64,000 nt of DNA from Rhodoferax potami (GCF_032193765.1 NZ_JAVBIJ010000001.1:1674001-1738000), one strand, 5' to 3'; counted from the first letter of the stretch, positions 19,585-29,891 are shown. Program-made: numbers and translations. The notes: generated from the letters alone by a model not told the origin.

Positions 19585-20079
19585 ATGATCAATGGTGCGA
19601 TAACCCCAGGACTCTGGCGACGCATGGCTTGCTGGATTTATGAGGGTATCTTGTTGTTCGGCGTGGTGTTTTTGGCGGGTTACATTTTTGGTACTCTGAG
19701 CCAGACCCGGTATGCACTGGACAACCGCCATGCCCTTCAAGGCTTTTTGTTCCTTGTGCTGGGTATTTACTTTGTGTGGTTTTGGGCGCACGGCCAAACG
19801 CTCGCGATGAAAACCTGGAACATCCGCGTGGTGGGTGTCGATGGCCAAAAAATCACCCAGCTGCGGGCACTGGGGCGCTACGTATTGAGCTGGGTCTGGT
19901 TTTTGCCACCGTTGGCAGCGGTGTATCCATTTCAACTGTCTGGCCCAGAGATTACGGTGATCTGCATAGGCTGGGTAGCCGTCTGGGCGATTTTGAGTCG
20001 CTTTCACCCCCAAAACCAGTTCTGGCACGATGTGCTGGCGGGCACTCGCCTGGTCCATTCCGCGCCCATGAGCCGCTGA
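19585..20079 (+). CDS. RDD-family membrane protein
   Basis: A 164-aa integral membrane protein. The RDD-type pattern is seen in PGLWRRMACWIYEGILLFGV (here Glu/Tyr replace the usual Asp), the central GQTLAMKTWNIRVVGVDG (a conserved G-K/M-x-x-L-x-I signature) and RFHPQNQFWHDVLAGTRLV. About four hydrophobic segments are present. RDD proteins are mostly uncharacterised; some have been linked to ion transport. It lies between the sigma-factor cluster and dgkA in the same direction, with an 18-base gap to dgkA. Confidence 0.85.
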   Translation: MINGAITPGLWRRMACWIYEGILLFGVVFLAGYIFGTLSQTRYALDNRHALQGFLFLVLGIYFVWFWAHGQTLAMKTWNIRVVGVDGQKITQLRALGRYVLSWVWFLPPLAAVYPFQLSGPEITVICIGWVAVWAILSRFHPQNQFWHDVLAGTRLVHSAPMSR

Positions 20080-20097
20080 ATACAAAGACATCCATCT

Positions 20098-20517
20098 ATG
20101 CCAGCCCCATCCCTGCCCCCTGTTGATCCTGCGGTAAATCCTCAGAAGCTTCGCCGGGGTTTAAGCCGCGTGCTTCACGCTACCCGCTACTCATGGGCCG
20201 GATTGCAGGCGGGGTGGAACGAGACAGCATTCAGGCAGGAGTGCATCCTTGCGTTGGTGCTTCTGCCCGCCTCATTTTTTATCGGGCAAACTTGGGTTGA
20301 ATGCGCAGTTTTAGCGGCCAGCGTCGTCGCAGTGATGGTCGTGGAATTGCTCAATACGGCGGTCGAGTCTGTTGTCGACCGCGTCGGCCCCGAATGGCAT
20401 TCGCTGTCCAAACGGGCCAAGGATATCGGCAGCGCTGCAGTGTTGCTGAGCTTGTTGCTGTGCGCCGCGATATGGGGTGCCGCTCTGTGGGCGCGCTTTG
20501 CGCCTCACTTGAGCTGA
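20098..20517 (+). CDS. dgkA: Diacylglycerol kinase (prokaryotic, membrane)
   Basis: Phosphorylates diacylglycerol released by membrane-derived glycan synthesis, recycling it to phosphatidate. The 139-aa protein has the DgkA pattern: an amphipathic N-terminus (HATRYSWAGLQAGWNETAFRQE), two hydrophobic helices, and the active-site signature VELLNTAVESVVDRVGPEWH followed by AKDIGSAAVLLSLLLC. Three membrane segments are expected, as in the trimeric E. coli enzyme. It is the last gene of a plus-strand run and converges on glnB with only 4 bases between stops. Confidence 0.95.
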   Translation: MPAPSLPPVDPAVNPQKLRRGLSRVLHATRYSWAGLQAGWNETAFRQECILALVLLPASFFIGQTWVECAVLAASVVAVMVVELLNTAVESVVDRVGPEWHSLSKRAKDIGSAAVLLSLLLCAAIWGAALWARFAPHLS

Positions 20518-20521
20518 AAAC

Positions 20522-20872
<351 letters not shown>

Positions 20873-20880
20873 TTAAAAAA

Positions 20881-22557
20881 TCAGGCCCGAAAACGGTTGG
20901 TAATAGGATAACGCCAATCTTTGCCGAAGCTGCGGTGCGTCACGCGGATTCCGACAGGCGCTTGGCGGCGCTTGTATTCATTGATTTTGATGAGTCGAGT
21001 CACCCGCTCTACATCTTCCACACGGTAGCCAGCGGCGATGATCCCCTCGATGCTCTCGTCATTTTCCATGTAGCGCTCCAGAATGCCATCCAGCACCTCA
21101 TAGGGTGGCAGACTGTCCTGGTCTTTCTGGTCAGGCCGCAGCTCGGCACTGGGCGGACGGGTGATGATGCGCTCTGGAATCGGGGCCAGACCGGTGCCGT
21201 AAGGGTCATGGGTATTACGCCACCACGCGAGCTTGAACACCGTGGTTTTGGCCAGGTCTTTGATGACTGCGAAGCCGCCCGCCATGTCTCCGTAGAGCGT
21301 GCAATAGCCGGTCGCCATCTCGGACTTGTTTCCAGTCGTCAGCACAATACTGCCGAATTTGTTGGACAAGGCCATCAGCAAGGTCCCACGGATGCGTGCC
21401 TGGATGTTCTCTTCGGTCGTGTCTTCTGCACGCCCCGCAAACTCTGAAGCCAATGAGGCCTTGAAAGCCTCGAACTCCGGCACGATGGAAATTTCGTCGT
21501 ACCGCACGCCCATGCGGGCCGCCATGTCCCGGGCATCGATCCAGCTGATGTCCGCGGTGTACGGAGAAGGCATCATGACCGTGCGCACCTTGTCGGCACC
21601 GAGCGCATCGACTGCGATCGCCAAGACCAGGGCCGAGTCAATGCCACCAGACAGGCCCAACAAAGCGCCGGGAAAACCATTTTTGCCAATGTAATCGCGC
21701 ACGCCCAACACCAAGGCATCCCACAGATCAGCCTCCGCAGAGCGCTCAGGCTCAATAGATGCTATTAATTGAATAGCACTACCCGCTCTATCTACGGTTA
21801 CCGGAAAGACATTCTCTTGAAAACTCGGTGCCCGGCCAGCGACGGAGCCGTCTGCATTCAAGGCGAAGGAGTGGCCTTCAAAAACCACCTCGTCTTGCCC
21901 ACCTACCAGATGTGCGTAGACCATGGGCAAACCGGTAGCCCTGCAACGCTCGCCCATGCGGGCCTCGCGCTCGTAACCCTTGCCCACATGAAAAGGAGAC
22001 GCGTTGATGACCGCCAGCAACTCAGCGCCCGCCTCTTGGGCTAGGCGGGCGGGTTCTTCAAACCAGGCATCCTCGCAAATCAGCAGACCTACTTTGACGC
22101 GGTCTTCGCCCTCGCCCGCTTCAAACACACACACACCCTGACCCGGCGTGAAGTAGCGGCGCTCATCGAACACCTGGTAATTGGGTAATTCGCGCTTGGC
22201 GTAAGTGGCAACGACCTGCCCCTCGCAAAGCACCGAAGCTGCATTGAAGCGGCTTTGCACGGCAACAGAACGTGTGCGGCTATCACCCCCCGTTGGATGC
22301 CCCACCACCACCGCCATCCCTTTTAACCCGGCAAGCTGCTGCGCGACCGATTTCACGGCATCATCACAGGCCTGCATGAATGCGGGGCGCAAAAACAGAT
22401 CTTCCGCGGCGTAACCGCAGATGGAAAGCTCTGGCGTCAATAGCAAGCGCGCGCCGTCCGCATAAGCCCGGTTGGCCGCATCGACGATTTTTATGACATT
22501 ACCGTTCAGGTCACCGACGATGAAATTGAGTTGCGCAACGCACAGTTTGAGAGTCAT
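20881..22557 (-). CDS. nadE: Glutamine-dependent NAD(+) synthase
   Basis: Converts nicotinate adenine dinucleotide to NAD with ammonia channelled from glutamine. The N-terminal nitrilase-type glutaminase (about residues 1-260) shows the Glu-Lys-Cys triad in LTPELSICGY, AKRELPNYQVFDE and LLICEDAW. The C-terminal synthetase domain (about 290-558) has the PP-loop LGLSGGIDSALVLAIAVDALG. The 558-aa length is normal. Between the domains, residues about 248-266 (VTVDRAGSAIQLIASIEPE) are encoded by a degenerate copy of the dispersed repeat, in a linker that varies in the family. glnB follows. Confidence 0.95.
   Translation of the reverse strand: MTLKLCVAQLNFIVGDLNGNVIKIVDAANRAYADGARLLLTPELSICGYAAEDLFLRPAFMQACDDAVKSVAQQLAGLKGMAVVVGHPTGGDSRTRSVAVQSRFNAASVLCEGQVVATYAKRELPNYQVFDERRYFTPGQGVCVFEAGEGEDRVKVGLLICEDAWFEEPARLAQEAGAELLAVINASPFHVGKGYEREARMGERCRATGLPMVYAHLVGGQDEVVFEGHSFALNADGSVAGRAPSFQENVFPVTVDRAGSAIQLIASIEPERSAEADLWDALVLGVRDYIGKNGFPGALLGLSGGIDSALVLAIAVDALGADKVRTVMMPSPYTADISWIDARDMAARMGVRYDEISIVPEFEAFKASLASEFAGRAEDTTEENIQARIRGTLLMALSNKFGSIVLTTGNKSEMATGYCTLYGDMAGGFAVIKDLAKTTVFKLAWWRNTHDPYGTGLAPIPERIITRPPSAELRPDQKDQDSLPPYEVLDGILERYMENDESIEGIIAAGYRVEDVERVTRLIKINEYKRRQAPVGIRVTHRSFGKDWRYPITNRFRA
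21761..21815 (+). repeat. Dispersed 55-bp repeat, degenerate copy inside nadE
   Basis: GCTATTAATTGAATAGC is an exact left-arm palindrome. The next 38 bases keep the ACTA...CGC, ACGG and GACATTCT positions of the consensus but are more diverged than other copies. It falls in the linker between the two nadE domains. Confidence 0.45.
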
Positions 22558-22628
22558 GAACCAGCAGAAGGAAGTTCACAGCCAGGCCTGCATTGCAGAC
22601 CCTTTGCGGCTGCCGCGCGGAGCGCTAA

Positions 22629-23822
22629 ATGGGTAACGCTGATTATGTCATCCGGGTGTCAGAAGCGCCCTCTGCGGTCAACGCGTCCGCATGGGACGCC
22701 CTGCTATTCAGCCAAAGCCACCCGACGCCATTCATGCGGCACGCCTACCTGGCAGCCTTGCATGACAGTGGCAGCGCAACACCTGCCACCGGCTGGCGCC
22801 CCCATTTCTTCACCCTGCACCAAGGCGCGGAGCTGGCAGGCGCCTGCGTGGTTTACCTCAAAGACCATTCCTACGGGGAATACGTGTTCGACTGGGCGTG
22901 GGCCAGTGCCTATGAACAGCATGGCCTTCCCTACTATCCCAAAGCAGTGATTGCGGTGCCTTTCACCCCGGTGCCGGGCAGCCGATTGCTCGCCAAAGAC
23001 GCACACGCCAGAGCTGCCCTGACCCAAGCGGTGCAGCGCTGGTGCGCAGAGCAGCATATTTCGTCAGCGCACATGTTGTTCGGTGCCGAGGCTGATCTGC
23101 AAGCCACAGACTCCGCCCACTGGATGCAGCGGCACACCGTGCAATTCCACTGGCACAACCGTGCGGAGGGCTATGCCGACTTTGACGATTTTTTGGCCAG
23201 CCTGAACCAGGAGAAGCGCAAAAAAATCAAACAAGAACGCCGCAAGGTAACAGAAGCGGGCGTGCAGTTCAGGCACAGCCGTGGCGCTGAGATCAGCCCT
23301 GAAGATTGGGCTTTTTTCTACCGCTGCTATGCCAATACTTACAGGGAACACGGTAACCCACCCTACCTGACGCCAGACTTCTTTCAGCGCATGGCTACGC
23401 AGCTGCCGGAGCATTGGCTCTTGTTTGTGGCGGAGCGAGACGGGCAGCCAATTGCTAGCAGTTTGATAGCAATTGGTGCAGCATCCATGAGCGCTGATGG
23501 CACATTTGAGCCTCAACACCGTGTGGCCTACGGGCGCTATTGGGGGGCCATGGAACAGGTGGATTGCCTCCACTTTGAGGCTTGCTACTACCAACCGCTT
23601 GCATGGTGTATTGCCAACGGCTACCGGCGGTTTGAAGGTGGCGCACAAGGCGAACACAAAATGGCCCGCGCCCTGCTCCCCACCCGGACCAGCAGTGCCC
23701 ACTGGTTGCAACACCCGGCTTTTGCGGATGCCGTGCAGCGCTTTTTGGAGCGCGAGGGGGACGGCATTGCCCAGTACCTAGAGCACCTCGAGCACCGCAG
23801 CCCCCTCAAGCAGTCGCCTTAA
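22629..23822 (+). CDS. GNAT/FemAB-like protein (DUF482, PF04339-like)
   Basis: A 397-aa protein of the family once called DUF482, with an acyl-CoA N-acyltransferase-like fold. Visible signatures: [40 protein letters not shown], the basic [37 protein letters not shown], and [20 protein letters not shown]. The substrate is unknown; a role in peptidoglycan or protein acylation is only a fold-based guess. Residues about 277-293 ([17 protein letters not shown]) are encoded by a dispersed repeat and look like an extra loop between two strands. It is divergent from nadE, and its stop overlaps the convergent chemoreceptor stop. Confidence 0.85.
   Translation: MGNADYVIRVSEAPSAVNASAWDALLFSQSHPTPFMRHAYLAALHDSGSATPATGWRPHFFTLHQGAELAGACVVYLKDHSYGEYVFDWAWASAYEQHGLPYYPKAVIAVPFTPVPGSRLLAKDAHARAALTQAVQRWCAEQHISSAHMLFGAEADLQATDSAHWMQRHTVQFHWHNRAEGYADFDDFLASLNQEKRKKIKQERRKVTEAGVQFRHSRGAEISPEDWAFFYRCYANTYREHGNPPYLTPDFFQRMATQLPEHWLLFVAERDGQPIASSLIAIGAASMSADGTFEPQHRVAYGRYWGAMEQVDCLHFEACYYQPLAWCIANGYRRFEGGAQGEHKMARALLPTRTSSAHWLQHPAFADAVQRFLEREGDGIAQYLEHLEHRSPLKQSP
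23454..23507 (+). repeat. Dispersed 55-bp repeat, copy inside GNAT-like gene
   Basis: GCTAGCAGTTTGATAGC is followed by a segment that ends GAGCGCT, GATGGCACATTT. It aligns position by position with the copies at 47224, 50998 and 52863. It is translated in frame as an apparent surface loop. Confidence 0.6.
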
Positions 23823-25918
23823 AAAGTTTCCCAATCATCATCCCCGCCAGCAGGGGTGACCTTGCTGCTGGTTTTGGGCGGGGTCGGCGCATGCGCTACC
23901 AAGACAGGGGGTGCTTTGGCAGGAGGCCGTTTGGCGGCTGGTGCAGCCGCTGGCTTGGCAGTTGAGGCTTTTGGGGTGGTGTGCGTGACGGCGCGCCGCT
24001 CCGGTCCGGCAAAATTATTTTGCTCTGGAGGGTTGCTGCGCACTGCAGCTGGTTTGGCTGGCGCTGCCAGATGGCTTGCGCCGCTGTAGCCACCGGTGTG
24101 GCCTTCATTGCCTAGCTTAAAGACCGCCACCACTTGCACCAGGTCGTTAGCCTGGCTCTTGAGGCTGCTGGCTGCTGCTGCCATCTGCTCCACCAAGGCT
24201 GCGTTTTGCTGAGTGGCCTGGTCCATTTGGGTAACCGCTTCACCGACCTGGTTCACCCCGGCGCTTTGCTCGTTACTGGCCGCGCTGATTTCACCCATGA
24301 TGTCGGTCACCCGGCGGATGCTGCTGACCACTTCGGTCATGGTTTCACCAGCCTTGTCGACCAGGGTGCTGCCCTGCTCAACACGCTCGACGCTGGCATT
24401 GATAAGTGTCTTGATCTCTTTGGCGGCTTCCGCAGAGCGCCCGGCCAAAGAGCGCACTTCCGAGGCCACCACGGCAAAACCCCTGCCTTGCTCGCCAGCA
24501 CGGGCGGCTTCTACGGCAGCATTGAGGGCTAGGATGTTGGTTTGAAAAGCAATTCCGTCAATGACGCTGATGATGTCGGCAATCTTGCGGCTGGCCTCGT
24601 TGATGCCCTTCATGGTTTCCACGACTTGGCCCACGACCTCACCGCCTTGAATGGCCACGGTAGAGGCGTTCATCGCCAGTTGGTTGGCCTGGCGGGCGGA
24701 GTCCGCGTTTTGTTTGACGGTGGAGCCAAGCTCCTCCATCGAGGCCGCGGTTTCTTCGAGAGCACTGGCTTGGCTCTCGGTACGGGCACTAAGGTCATGA
24801 TTGCCCTGCGCGATTTCTGAGCTGGCGGTCGCCACCGCATCGGCGCTAGAGCGCACCTGCCGCAAAACACCCTGCGTTTTTTCGACGAATTGGTTGAAGC
24901 CCGTGGCAATGACCGCGAGCTCATCCGAACCGCCCGCCTCGATACGGCGGGTAAGGTCTCCTTGACCGGAGCCAATGTCTTGCATGGCATCTTTCAGCAA
25001 CACCAGGCGGCCCAACAAGCGGGTCAACACGCCACTGATGAGCACCACCGCAATCACGGCAATCACGATTCCACCCACAATCGACGACCACACCATCGCA
25101 GAAATGCCACTCAGTGCCTCGTCGCGATTCAAGGCGATCACCAGCATCCAGTCGGTACCGGCAATCGGTGTCGCAAACGCCAAACGGCGCTCTCCGGCGA
25201 TCGTCATGTCACGCACAGATCCCGATTTGCTCAAGGCCTCCAACGCGCCACCACCGAGGTCAGGCGCAATATCAGTCACCGGCTTGAGGACCTTGGCGGT
25301 GTCCTCATGGACCATGATTTTTCCGGATTTGTCCGCGATAAATCCATAAGTCCCTGGCGTGGGGCGGATGGATGCCACATTGCGCACCACGGCATCCATG
25401 AAGACGTCGACCGACGTCACGCCTTTGATGGCCCCGCCCTCCCGCACCGCCGCGGAGAAGGTAATCACCAATTTTTTGGACCCCGCATCCACATAAGGCG
25501 GCGTCAGTGCTGGCCCTTGCGCTGCGGCCGCCAATTGGTACCACGGGCGAGCGGTAGGATCGTAGTCCGGCGGGAGATTTTGCTGTTCTGAGAATGCCGT
25601 GCGCTTGTCAGGAAAGCCGATGTAGGCAGAATCCACACCCCCTGCCACCTTGGCCTGTACCAGATACTTGAGCGGATCCGGCTCACTCACCGCAAAACCG
25701 AAAGATTTGACGATCTGGTGACGCCCTGCAACCCATTCGGCGATCTCCGAGGCGTGGGCCTTGGCGAGCGCGCCGGTCTGGCTGTCCAAGGTGCGCAATG
25801 CGTGGGAGCGTGCGGTCTGGACATTGGTGATCGAGAGTGCCGCCAAGCCCAGAAACACCAGGAGCCCTACCAGGGCCACAATCTTCCCGCGCAATGAGTT
25901 CAAAAACACAAAGGACAT
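23819..25918 (-). CDS. Methyl-accepting chemotaxis protein with periplasmic Cache-type sensor
   Basis: A 699-aa chemoreceptor. It has a membrane helix (about residues 10-30), a periplasmic domain of about 230 residues resembling dCache ([39 protein letters not shown]), a second helix (near 275-300), a HAMP linker and a long signalling domain. The CheA/CheW-binding hairpin is [23 protein letters not shown] split at [17 protein letters not shown]. The tail is Ala/Pro/Lys-rich and ends DDDWETF, a CheR/CheB-tethering pentapeptide of the xWxxF type. A cheW gene lies 62 bases upstream on the same strand, but no cheA is near, so it must use a kinase encoded elsewhere. Confidence 0.94.
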   Translation of the reverse strand: MSFVFLNSLRGKIVALVGLLVFLGLAALSITNVQTARSHALRTLDSQTGALAKAHASEIAEWVAGRHQIVKSFGFAVSEPDPLKYLVQAKVAGGVDSAYIGFPDKRTAFSEQQNLPPDYDPTARPWYQLAAAAQGPALTPPYVDAGSKKLVITFSAAVREGGAIKGVTSVDVFMDAVVRNVASIRPTPGTYGFIADKSGKIMVHEDTAKVLKPVTDIAPDLGGGALEALSKSGSVRDMTIAGERRLAFATPIAGTDWMLVIALNRDEALSGISAMVWSSIVGGIVIAVIAVVLISGVLTRLLGRLVLLKDAMQDIGSGQGDLTRRIEAGGSDELAVIATGFNQFVEKTQGVLRQVRSSADAVATASSEIAQGNHDLSARTESQASALEETAASMEELGSTVKQNADSARQANQLAMNASTVAIQGGEVVGQVVETMKGINEASRKIADIISVIDGIAFQTNILALNAAVEAARAGEQGRGFAVVASEVRSLAGRSAEAAKEIKTLINASVERVEQGSTLVDKAGETMTEVVSSIRRVTDIMGEISAASNEQSAGVNQVGEAVTQMDQATQQNAALVEQMAAAASSLKSQANDLVQVVAVFKLGNEGHTGGYSGASHLAAPAKPAAVRSNPPEQNNFAGPERRAVTHTTPKASTAKPAAAPAAKRPPAKAPPVLVAHAPTPPKTSSKVTPAGGDDDWETF

Positions 25919-25980
25919 CGCTTACTCCGTTCTTGTTTAAGCAGCTTGCTGAGCCGCAATTTAACGCACTGCGCGCCAAT

Positions 25981-26478
25981 TCACACCATTTTTGGCAATA
26001 CCGCGAGGCCGCTGTGGCCCATGAGTGTCTCTATGTTCATCACGATCAGCATCCGCTCGTGCAAAGTCACCAGCCCGACAATGAACGGAGCCTCCATGGC
26101 CCCGTCAAATTGCGGCGCGGGCTTCACCGACTCTCGCTCTAGATTCACCACGTCCGACACGCCGTCCACTACAGCGCCCATGGTGCTGCCCAAGATGTTC
26201 AAGATCACCACCACCGTGGCGTCGTTATAGGCCACTGTCGGGAGTTGCAGCTTCAATCGCAAGTCGACGATGGGCACGATGACACCCCTGAGGTTTATCA
26301 CGCCCTTGACGAAGCTCGGGGAATGGACCATCTTGGTCGGCATTTCATAGGAGCGAATCTCCTGCACTTGCCGGATATCGATCGCATATTCCTCGGTGCC
26401 CAAGCGCAGGGTCAAATACTCGCCCGATAAAACCGGGCCGGCTCCCTGCGTCAGGGTGTGAGTGAGCGTCGCATCCAT
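25981..26478 (-). CDS. cheW: Chemotaxis adaptor protein CheW
   Basis: A 165-aa single-domain CheW (about residues 18-155; YLTLRLGTEEYAIDIRQVQEIRS, KGVINLRGVIVPIVDLRLKL, GAVVDGVSDVVNLE). It couples chemoreceptors to the kinase CheA. It lies directly upstream of the chemoreceptor gene in the same orientation, forming a two-gene receptor-adaptor unit without kinase or response regulator. The AT-rich region upstream (about 26485-26535) is a plausible promoter area, but no clear boxes were chosen. Confidence 0.93.
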   Translation of the reverse strand: MDATLTHTLTQGAGPVLSGEYLTLRLGTEEYAIDIRQVQEIRSYEMPTKMVHSPSFVKGVINLRGVIVPIVDLRLKLQLPTVAYNDATVVVILNILGSTMGAVVDGVSDVVNLERESVKPAPQFDGAMEAPFIVGLVTLHERMLIVMNIETLMGHSGLAVLPKMV

Positions 26479-26665
26479 AAAACCCCAAATTTAATTTAAA
26501 TGTTTTTTAACAAATATTTTGTTTTATGATACACCGGAGACAAAATCTTGGAAAGCTTGACGCATCACGTTCGTGTTCATATCGACCGTTGCCCTAGCGC
26601 CTAAAGCAAAAGAAGCCGTGTGAATCGCGCTATCCGTGTCAGGAGCGTGGTTGGCAGATACTCTG

Positions 26666-27403
26666 TCAGCCAGCAGGCCTGTGCCCCGTGGGACTAACGG
26701 CTGGCGACTCCAATCGGTACCCCAGACCGCGAACGGTGTGAATCATCGGATCTGCATGGCCGTCGTCAATTTTGCTGCGCAAGCGGCGAATGTAGACGTC
26801 CACCACATTGGTCAGCGGATCCTCGCTGGCCCCCCACACATTCGAGAGAATGCGCTCCCGGCTGAAGAGGCGGCCCGGTGCACTCATCATCAGCTCCAAG
26901 AGGGCCAGTTCGCGTGCAGTGAGCGCCAGGATCTGCCCGCTCCGGCTGGCTTGCATGCGCTCCCGGTCAAACACCAAGTCCCCCACTACCAGCCGAGCGC
27001 TCACAGCAGGCACGACTTCCCGCCCCCGACGTGATAGGGACTCCAAGCGGGCCAACAATTCATCGAAATCGAAAGGTTTGGCCAGATAGTCATCCGCACC
27101 CAAGCGCAGGCCGGCCACCCGGTCTTCGACGGCCCCCAGTGCCGACAACATCAGGATCGGTAGTGCCACACCCTCTGCCCGCAAGGTCTGGCAGATCTCG
27201 AGGCCGCTCATGCCGGGCAGCATCAAATCCAAAACCAATACACAAGAAGGGCCGTGAGCGTTCCGCTCGCGTGCGACCCGGCGCGCCAGCTCCAAGCCCT
27301 CGGGGCCCGTCGATGCGACCTCGACCCTGTGCCCTTCAGCGCGCAAGCCACGGCTCAAAAAATCTGCGATCCGGGGATCGTCTTCAATCACAAAAATATT
27401 CAT
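26666..27403 (-). CDS. Response regulator, OmpR family
   Basis: A 245-aa regulator with an N-terminal receiver domain (phospho-acceptor Asp59 in VLVLDLMLPGMSG; Lys in DDYLAKPFDFDELLARLE) and a C-terminal OmpR winged-helix domain (ALTARELALLELMMSAPGRL, RERILSNVWGASEDPLTNVVDVYIRRLRSKIDDG). The kinase gene upstream overlaps it by 4 bases (ATGA), so they are translationally coupled. The target is unknown; the divergent small secreted protein at 29207 is a candidate, by position only. Confidence 0.92.
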   Translation of the reverse strand: MNIFVIEDDPRIADFLSRGLRAEGHRVEVASTGPEGLELARRVARERNAHGPSCVLVLDLMLPGMSGLEICQTLRAEGVALPILMLSALGAVEDRVAGLRLGADDYLAKPFDFDELLARLESLSRRGREVVPAVSARLVVGDLVFDRERMQASRSGQILALTARELALLELMMSAPGRLFSRERILSNVWGASEDPLTNVVDVYIRRLRSKIDDGHADPMIHTVRGLGYRLESPAVSPTGHRPAG

Positions 27404-29028
27404 ACCAAAGGCCCACCCATCAACGCTTGCGAGGCCAGCGGCAAACGCAACACCGCCCGGGTCCCCGCTTTGGTGCTGTGCAACTGCAATTGGCCGCCGT
27501 GGGCATCGGCCAAAGACCGGGCAATCGACAAGCCCAGTCCGCTTCCATCCGGCGAATGCTGGCGCGCAGCGGTCCCGCGAAAGCGGCGCTCAAACACCCG
27601 CCCCAACTCGTCGGGCGGGATACCAATCCCATCGTCCGACACCACCACCTGCACCGCACTGGTATGGCCCGCACTGTCAGCTTCAGACTCCACCATCAGG
27701 GTGACATGCCCGCCGGGGCGTGAGTAGCGCGTGGCGTTGTCCAGCAAGACACCCAAAAGCTGACGCAGGCGCAGCGAGTCACCTGACACGATGTGCTGCC
27801 CAGTCGAAGCCGGTGGCGGGCCCAGCCGAAGGCCCAACCGGGTGGCTGTTGCGCTCACCTGCGCCAGTGCATCGGCCGCCAGTTCATCCATGTCTACGGC
27901 CTCGCGCACCAAGGATAAGCCGTCCATATCGCTGCGCGCCATGGCCAGCAAATCGTCAATCACCGCCCCCAACTGTCGGGCAGTGCTGACGATTCGGCCC
28001 AAAGCTTCGCGGTATTCGCTGGCAGGCTTGTCAATACCGCGCAAGGTGATCTCCGCCTCCCCGCGGATCACGGTAGTGGGCGTGCGCAGCTCGTGGCTGA
28101 TATCAGCAAATAGCCGGCGCCGCTGGCTATCGACCTTGCGCAAGGACGCCAACGCGTCGGCCAATTCAGCCGTGCGGGCTGCGACCAAGTCTTCGAGTCG
28201 CTGGCGTTGCACCGACTCACGCTCGCGATGCTGCTCCAGCTCTGCGGCCAGGGCATTCACACTTTGAGCCACGCTGGCAAATTCGTCGTGTCCCACCAGG
28301 GGTATGCGGTGAGACAGCTTTCCACTCTGAAGGGCTTGCGCCCCCTCATTGAGCTGCAGCAAGGGGTAGCGCAATGCGCGGCCAAAGTAGACCGCAGCGA
28401 TCAGTGTGGCCCCCGCGAGCACCGCCGCAGCGCCCAACCACAACCAGCGCACCCACGCCAGGGTGGTGTCAGCAGCGGCACGCTCGCGTTGCACGGCAGC
28501 CCCCTCCCGGGCGATGTTTTCGGCAATCAACATGCGCATCTCCCCATCGTCTGCCATGTCAAAAACCCGGGCCAACATGAGGCTGTCCTGGCCCAATAGC
28601 AACTCACGGCCAGTGACTTGTGCCTGGGCCTTGGCGGCTGTGCGACCGAGCTCTGCAATGCTTTCTTCCAGCTTGGCCAAGGCCGCTGATCGGCGCCGGT
28701 ATTCGTCGACTGCAAAGCTGCCGCTGTCGAGCTCCATCGCCTGCACGGTGAGAACTTTCAAGCGCTGCAATGTCCCTTGCATGGCGGATTGCAACTCAGC
28801 ACGGGCTCCGTCGTCCACCTTGACACCCAGCTGAACTTGGGCGACCCAGGTCCGCAGACGCTGCTTTTGCGCCGACAGTTGAATAAACCCCGTGGCGATA
28901 TCACTAGCCACACGGCCGCGCAGCACTTGCCGCTCGCTCACTGCCAGCGAAGCCGCCGCCAACAGCGCGGCAAACACCACGATGGACGCAAAAAGAGAGA
29001 GAACAAGAGTAAGACGGCGCCGGAACAT
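27400..29028 (-). CDS. Sensor histidine kinase of the OmpR-type pair
   Basis: A 542-aa membrane kinase. It has a first helix (about residues 8-30), a helical periplasmic domain (about 31-195), a second helix (196-216), HAMP (about 217-275), a coiled segment, HisKA with His312 in DISHELRTPTTVIRGEAEIT, and HATPase (LLDNATRYSRPGGHV, VSDDGIGIPPDELGRVFERR, DGSGLGLSIARSLADAHGG). The periplasmic part is entirely helical and charged, like four-helix bundle sensors; the ligand is unknown. It is followed by its regulator with a 4-base overlap. Confidence 0.93.
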   Translation of the reverse strand: MFRRRLTLVLSLFASIVVFAALLAAASLAVSERQVLRGRVASDIATGFIQLSAQKQRLRTWVAQVQLGVKVDDGARAELQSAMQGTLQRLKVLTVQAMELDSGSFAVDEYRRRSAALAKLEESIAELGRTAAKAQAQVTGRELLLGQDSLMLARVFDMADDGEMRMLIAENIAREGAAVQRERAAADTTLAWVRWLWLGAAAVLAGATLIAAVYFGRALRYPLLQLNEGAQALQSGKLSHRIPLVGHDEFASVAQSVNALAAELEQHRERESVQRQRLEDLVAARTAELADALASLRKVDSQRRRLFADISHELRTPTTVIRGEAEITLRGIDKPASEYREALGRIVSTARQLGAVIDDLLAMARSDMDGLSLVREAVDMDELAADALAQVSATATRLGLRLGPPPASTGQHIVSGDSLRLRQLLGVLLDNATRYSRPGGHVTLMVESEADSAGHTSAVQVVVSDDGIGIPPDELGRVFERRFRGTAARQHSPDGSGLGLSIARSLADAHGGQLQLHSTKAGTRAVLRLPLASQALMGGPLV

Positions 29029-29206
29029 GCCGGAATTGTCAGCGATGGCGGGGATGCGAGGTGGTGTTCATCTGGCGTTCATCTCAGCGTCAGCGATTGC
29101 TCATCTGACCGTCAGACCGGTTTCAAGTGGTGGGGCTCCAATCACTCCGTGGCAGCGTAAGGCGCTGCAACATGCACCATTTTTTGAACATAACCGGAGT
29201 TGCTTT

Positions 29207-29761
29207 ATGAAAACCATGCTTTTGACAGGTATCAGCGCCCTGATGTTGGCTGGCACCGCCCAGGCGCAAATCGCCATCGTGAACCAGACCATCAGTCCCA
29301 CCGAAGTACAAGCCGCACAGCAGGCGTGGTGCAAGGCCTTGGTCGACATCAGCAAGACACACGCCACCAGCGGCCAACCCGCCGCCAAAGCACTGGCTGA
29401 AAAAGTGATCAACTCCGCCTACGGCTACCAAATGGGTGCCGTGCTGTTCAAACCCACCCTGACGGTCAATCCGCAAACCTTCCGCACGACCCGGGCTGGG
29501 GCATTGGCCTATTTTGTAGGCGGGGATGCTGCGTACCCCAAAGACACCGGATTTGCCCTCAAAGGCTGGACCCAGTGTGAAATCTCCAATGCCGGCATTT
29601 TCATCACGGGCAACAGCGCGACCAGCATGGGCAAAGTGAGCTTCACCGGCAAGGACGGCAAAGTCACCACCGTGGATAAGACCTGGGGCTACGTGAGAGA
29701 CGACGCAGGCAAACTGCGCATCACGCTGCACCACTCTTCGCTGGAATACAGCGGCAGCTGA
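29207..29761 (+). CDS. Small secreted protein of unknown function
   Basis: A 184-aa protein. The ATG at 29207 opens a clear signal peptide (MKTMLLTGISALMLAGTAQA). The mature part (about 164 residues) has VLFKPTLTVNPQTFRTTRAG, ALAYFVGGDAAYPKDTGFAL and GYVRDDAGKLRITLHHSSLE. I recall homologues in Burkholderiales that carry an unsupported label, phosphoribosyl-AMP cyclohydrolase; I see no HisI motifs and think it is more like an SnoaL/NTF2-type ligand-binding fold, without certainty. It is divergent from the OmpR-type kinase gene, and a very strong terminator follows it. Confidence 0.7.
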   Translation: MKTMLLTGISALMLAGTAQAQIAIVNQTISPTEVQAAQQAWCKALVDISKTHATSGQPAAKALAEKVINSAYGYQMGAVLFKPTLTVNPQTFRTTRAGALAYFVGGDAAYPKDTGFALKGWTQCEISNAGIFITGNSATSMGKVSFTGKDGKVTTVDKTWGYVRDDAGKLRITLHHSSLEYSGS

Positions 29762-29807
29762 GCGCCTGGTAATTGACACCCTGCGCCGCGTGTGCAGGTC
29801 AACGCCA

Positions 29808-29853
29808 TAAAAAATAGCGCCCCACAGATCACTCTGTGGGGCGCTATTTTTTT
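29808..29853. terminator. Strong bidirectional terminator before ppa
   Basis: A perfect 15-bp stem (ATAGCGCCCCACAGA, 29814-29828, with its complement 29833-29847) closes a 4-base TCAC loop and has A and T runs on either side. It ends both the secreted-protein gene and the convergent ppa gene. Confidence 0.93.
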
Positions 29854-29891
29854 AGTAGCACCCCGCGTCGTTTACGCGGGAGTGAACAGGC

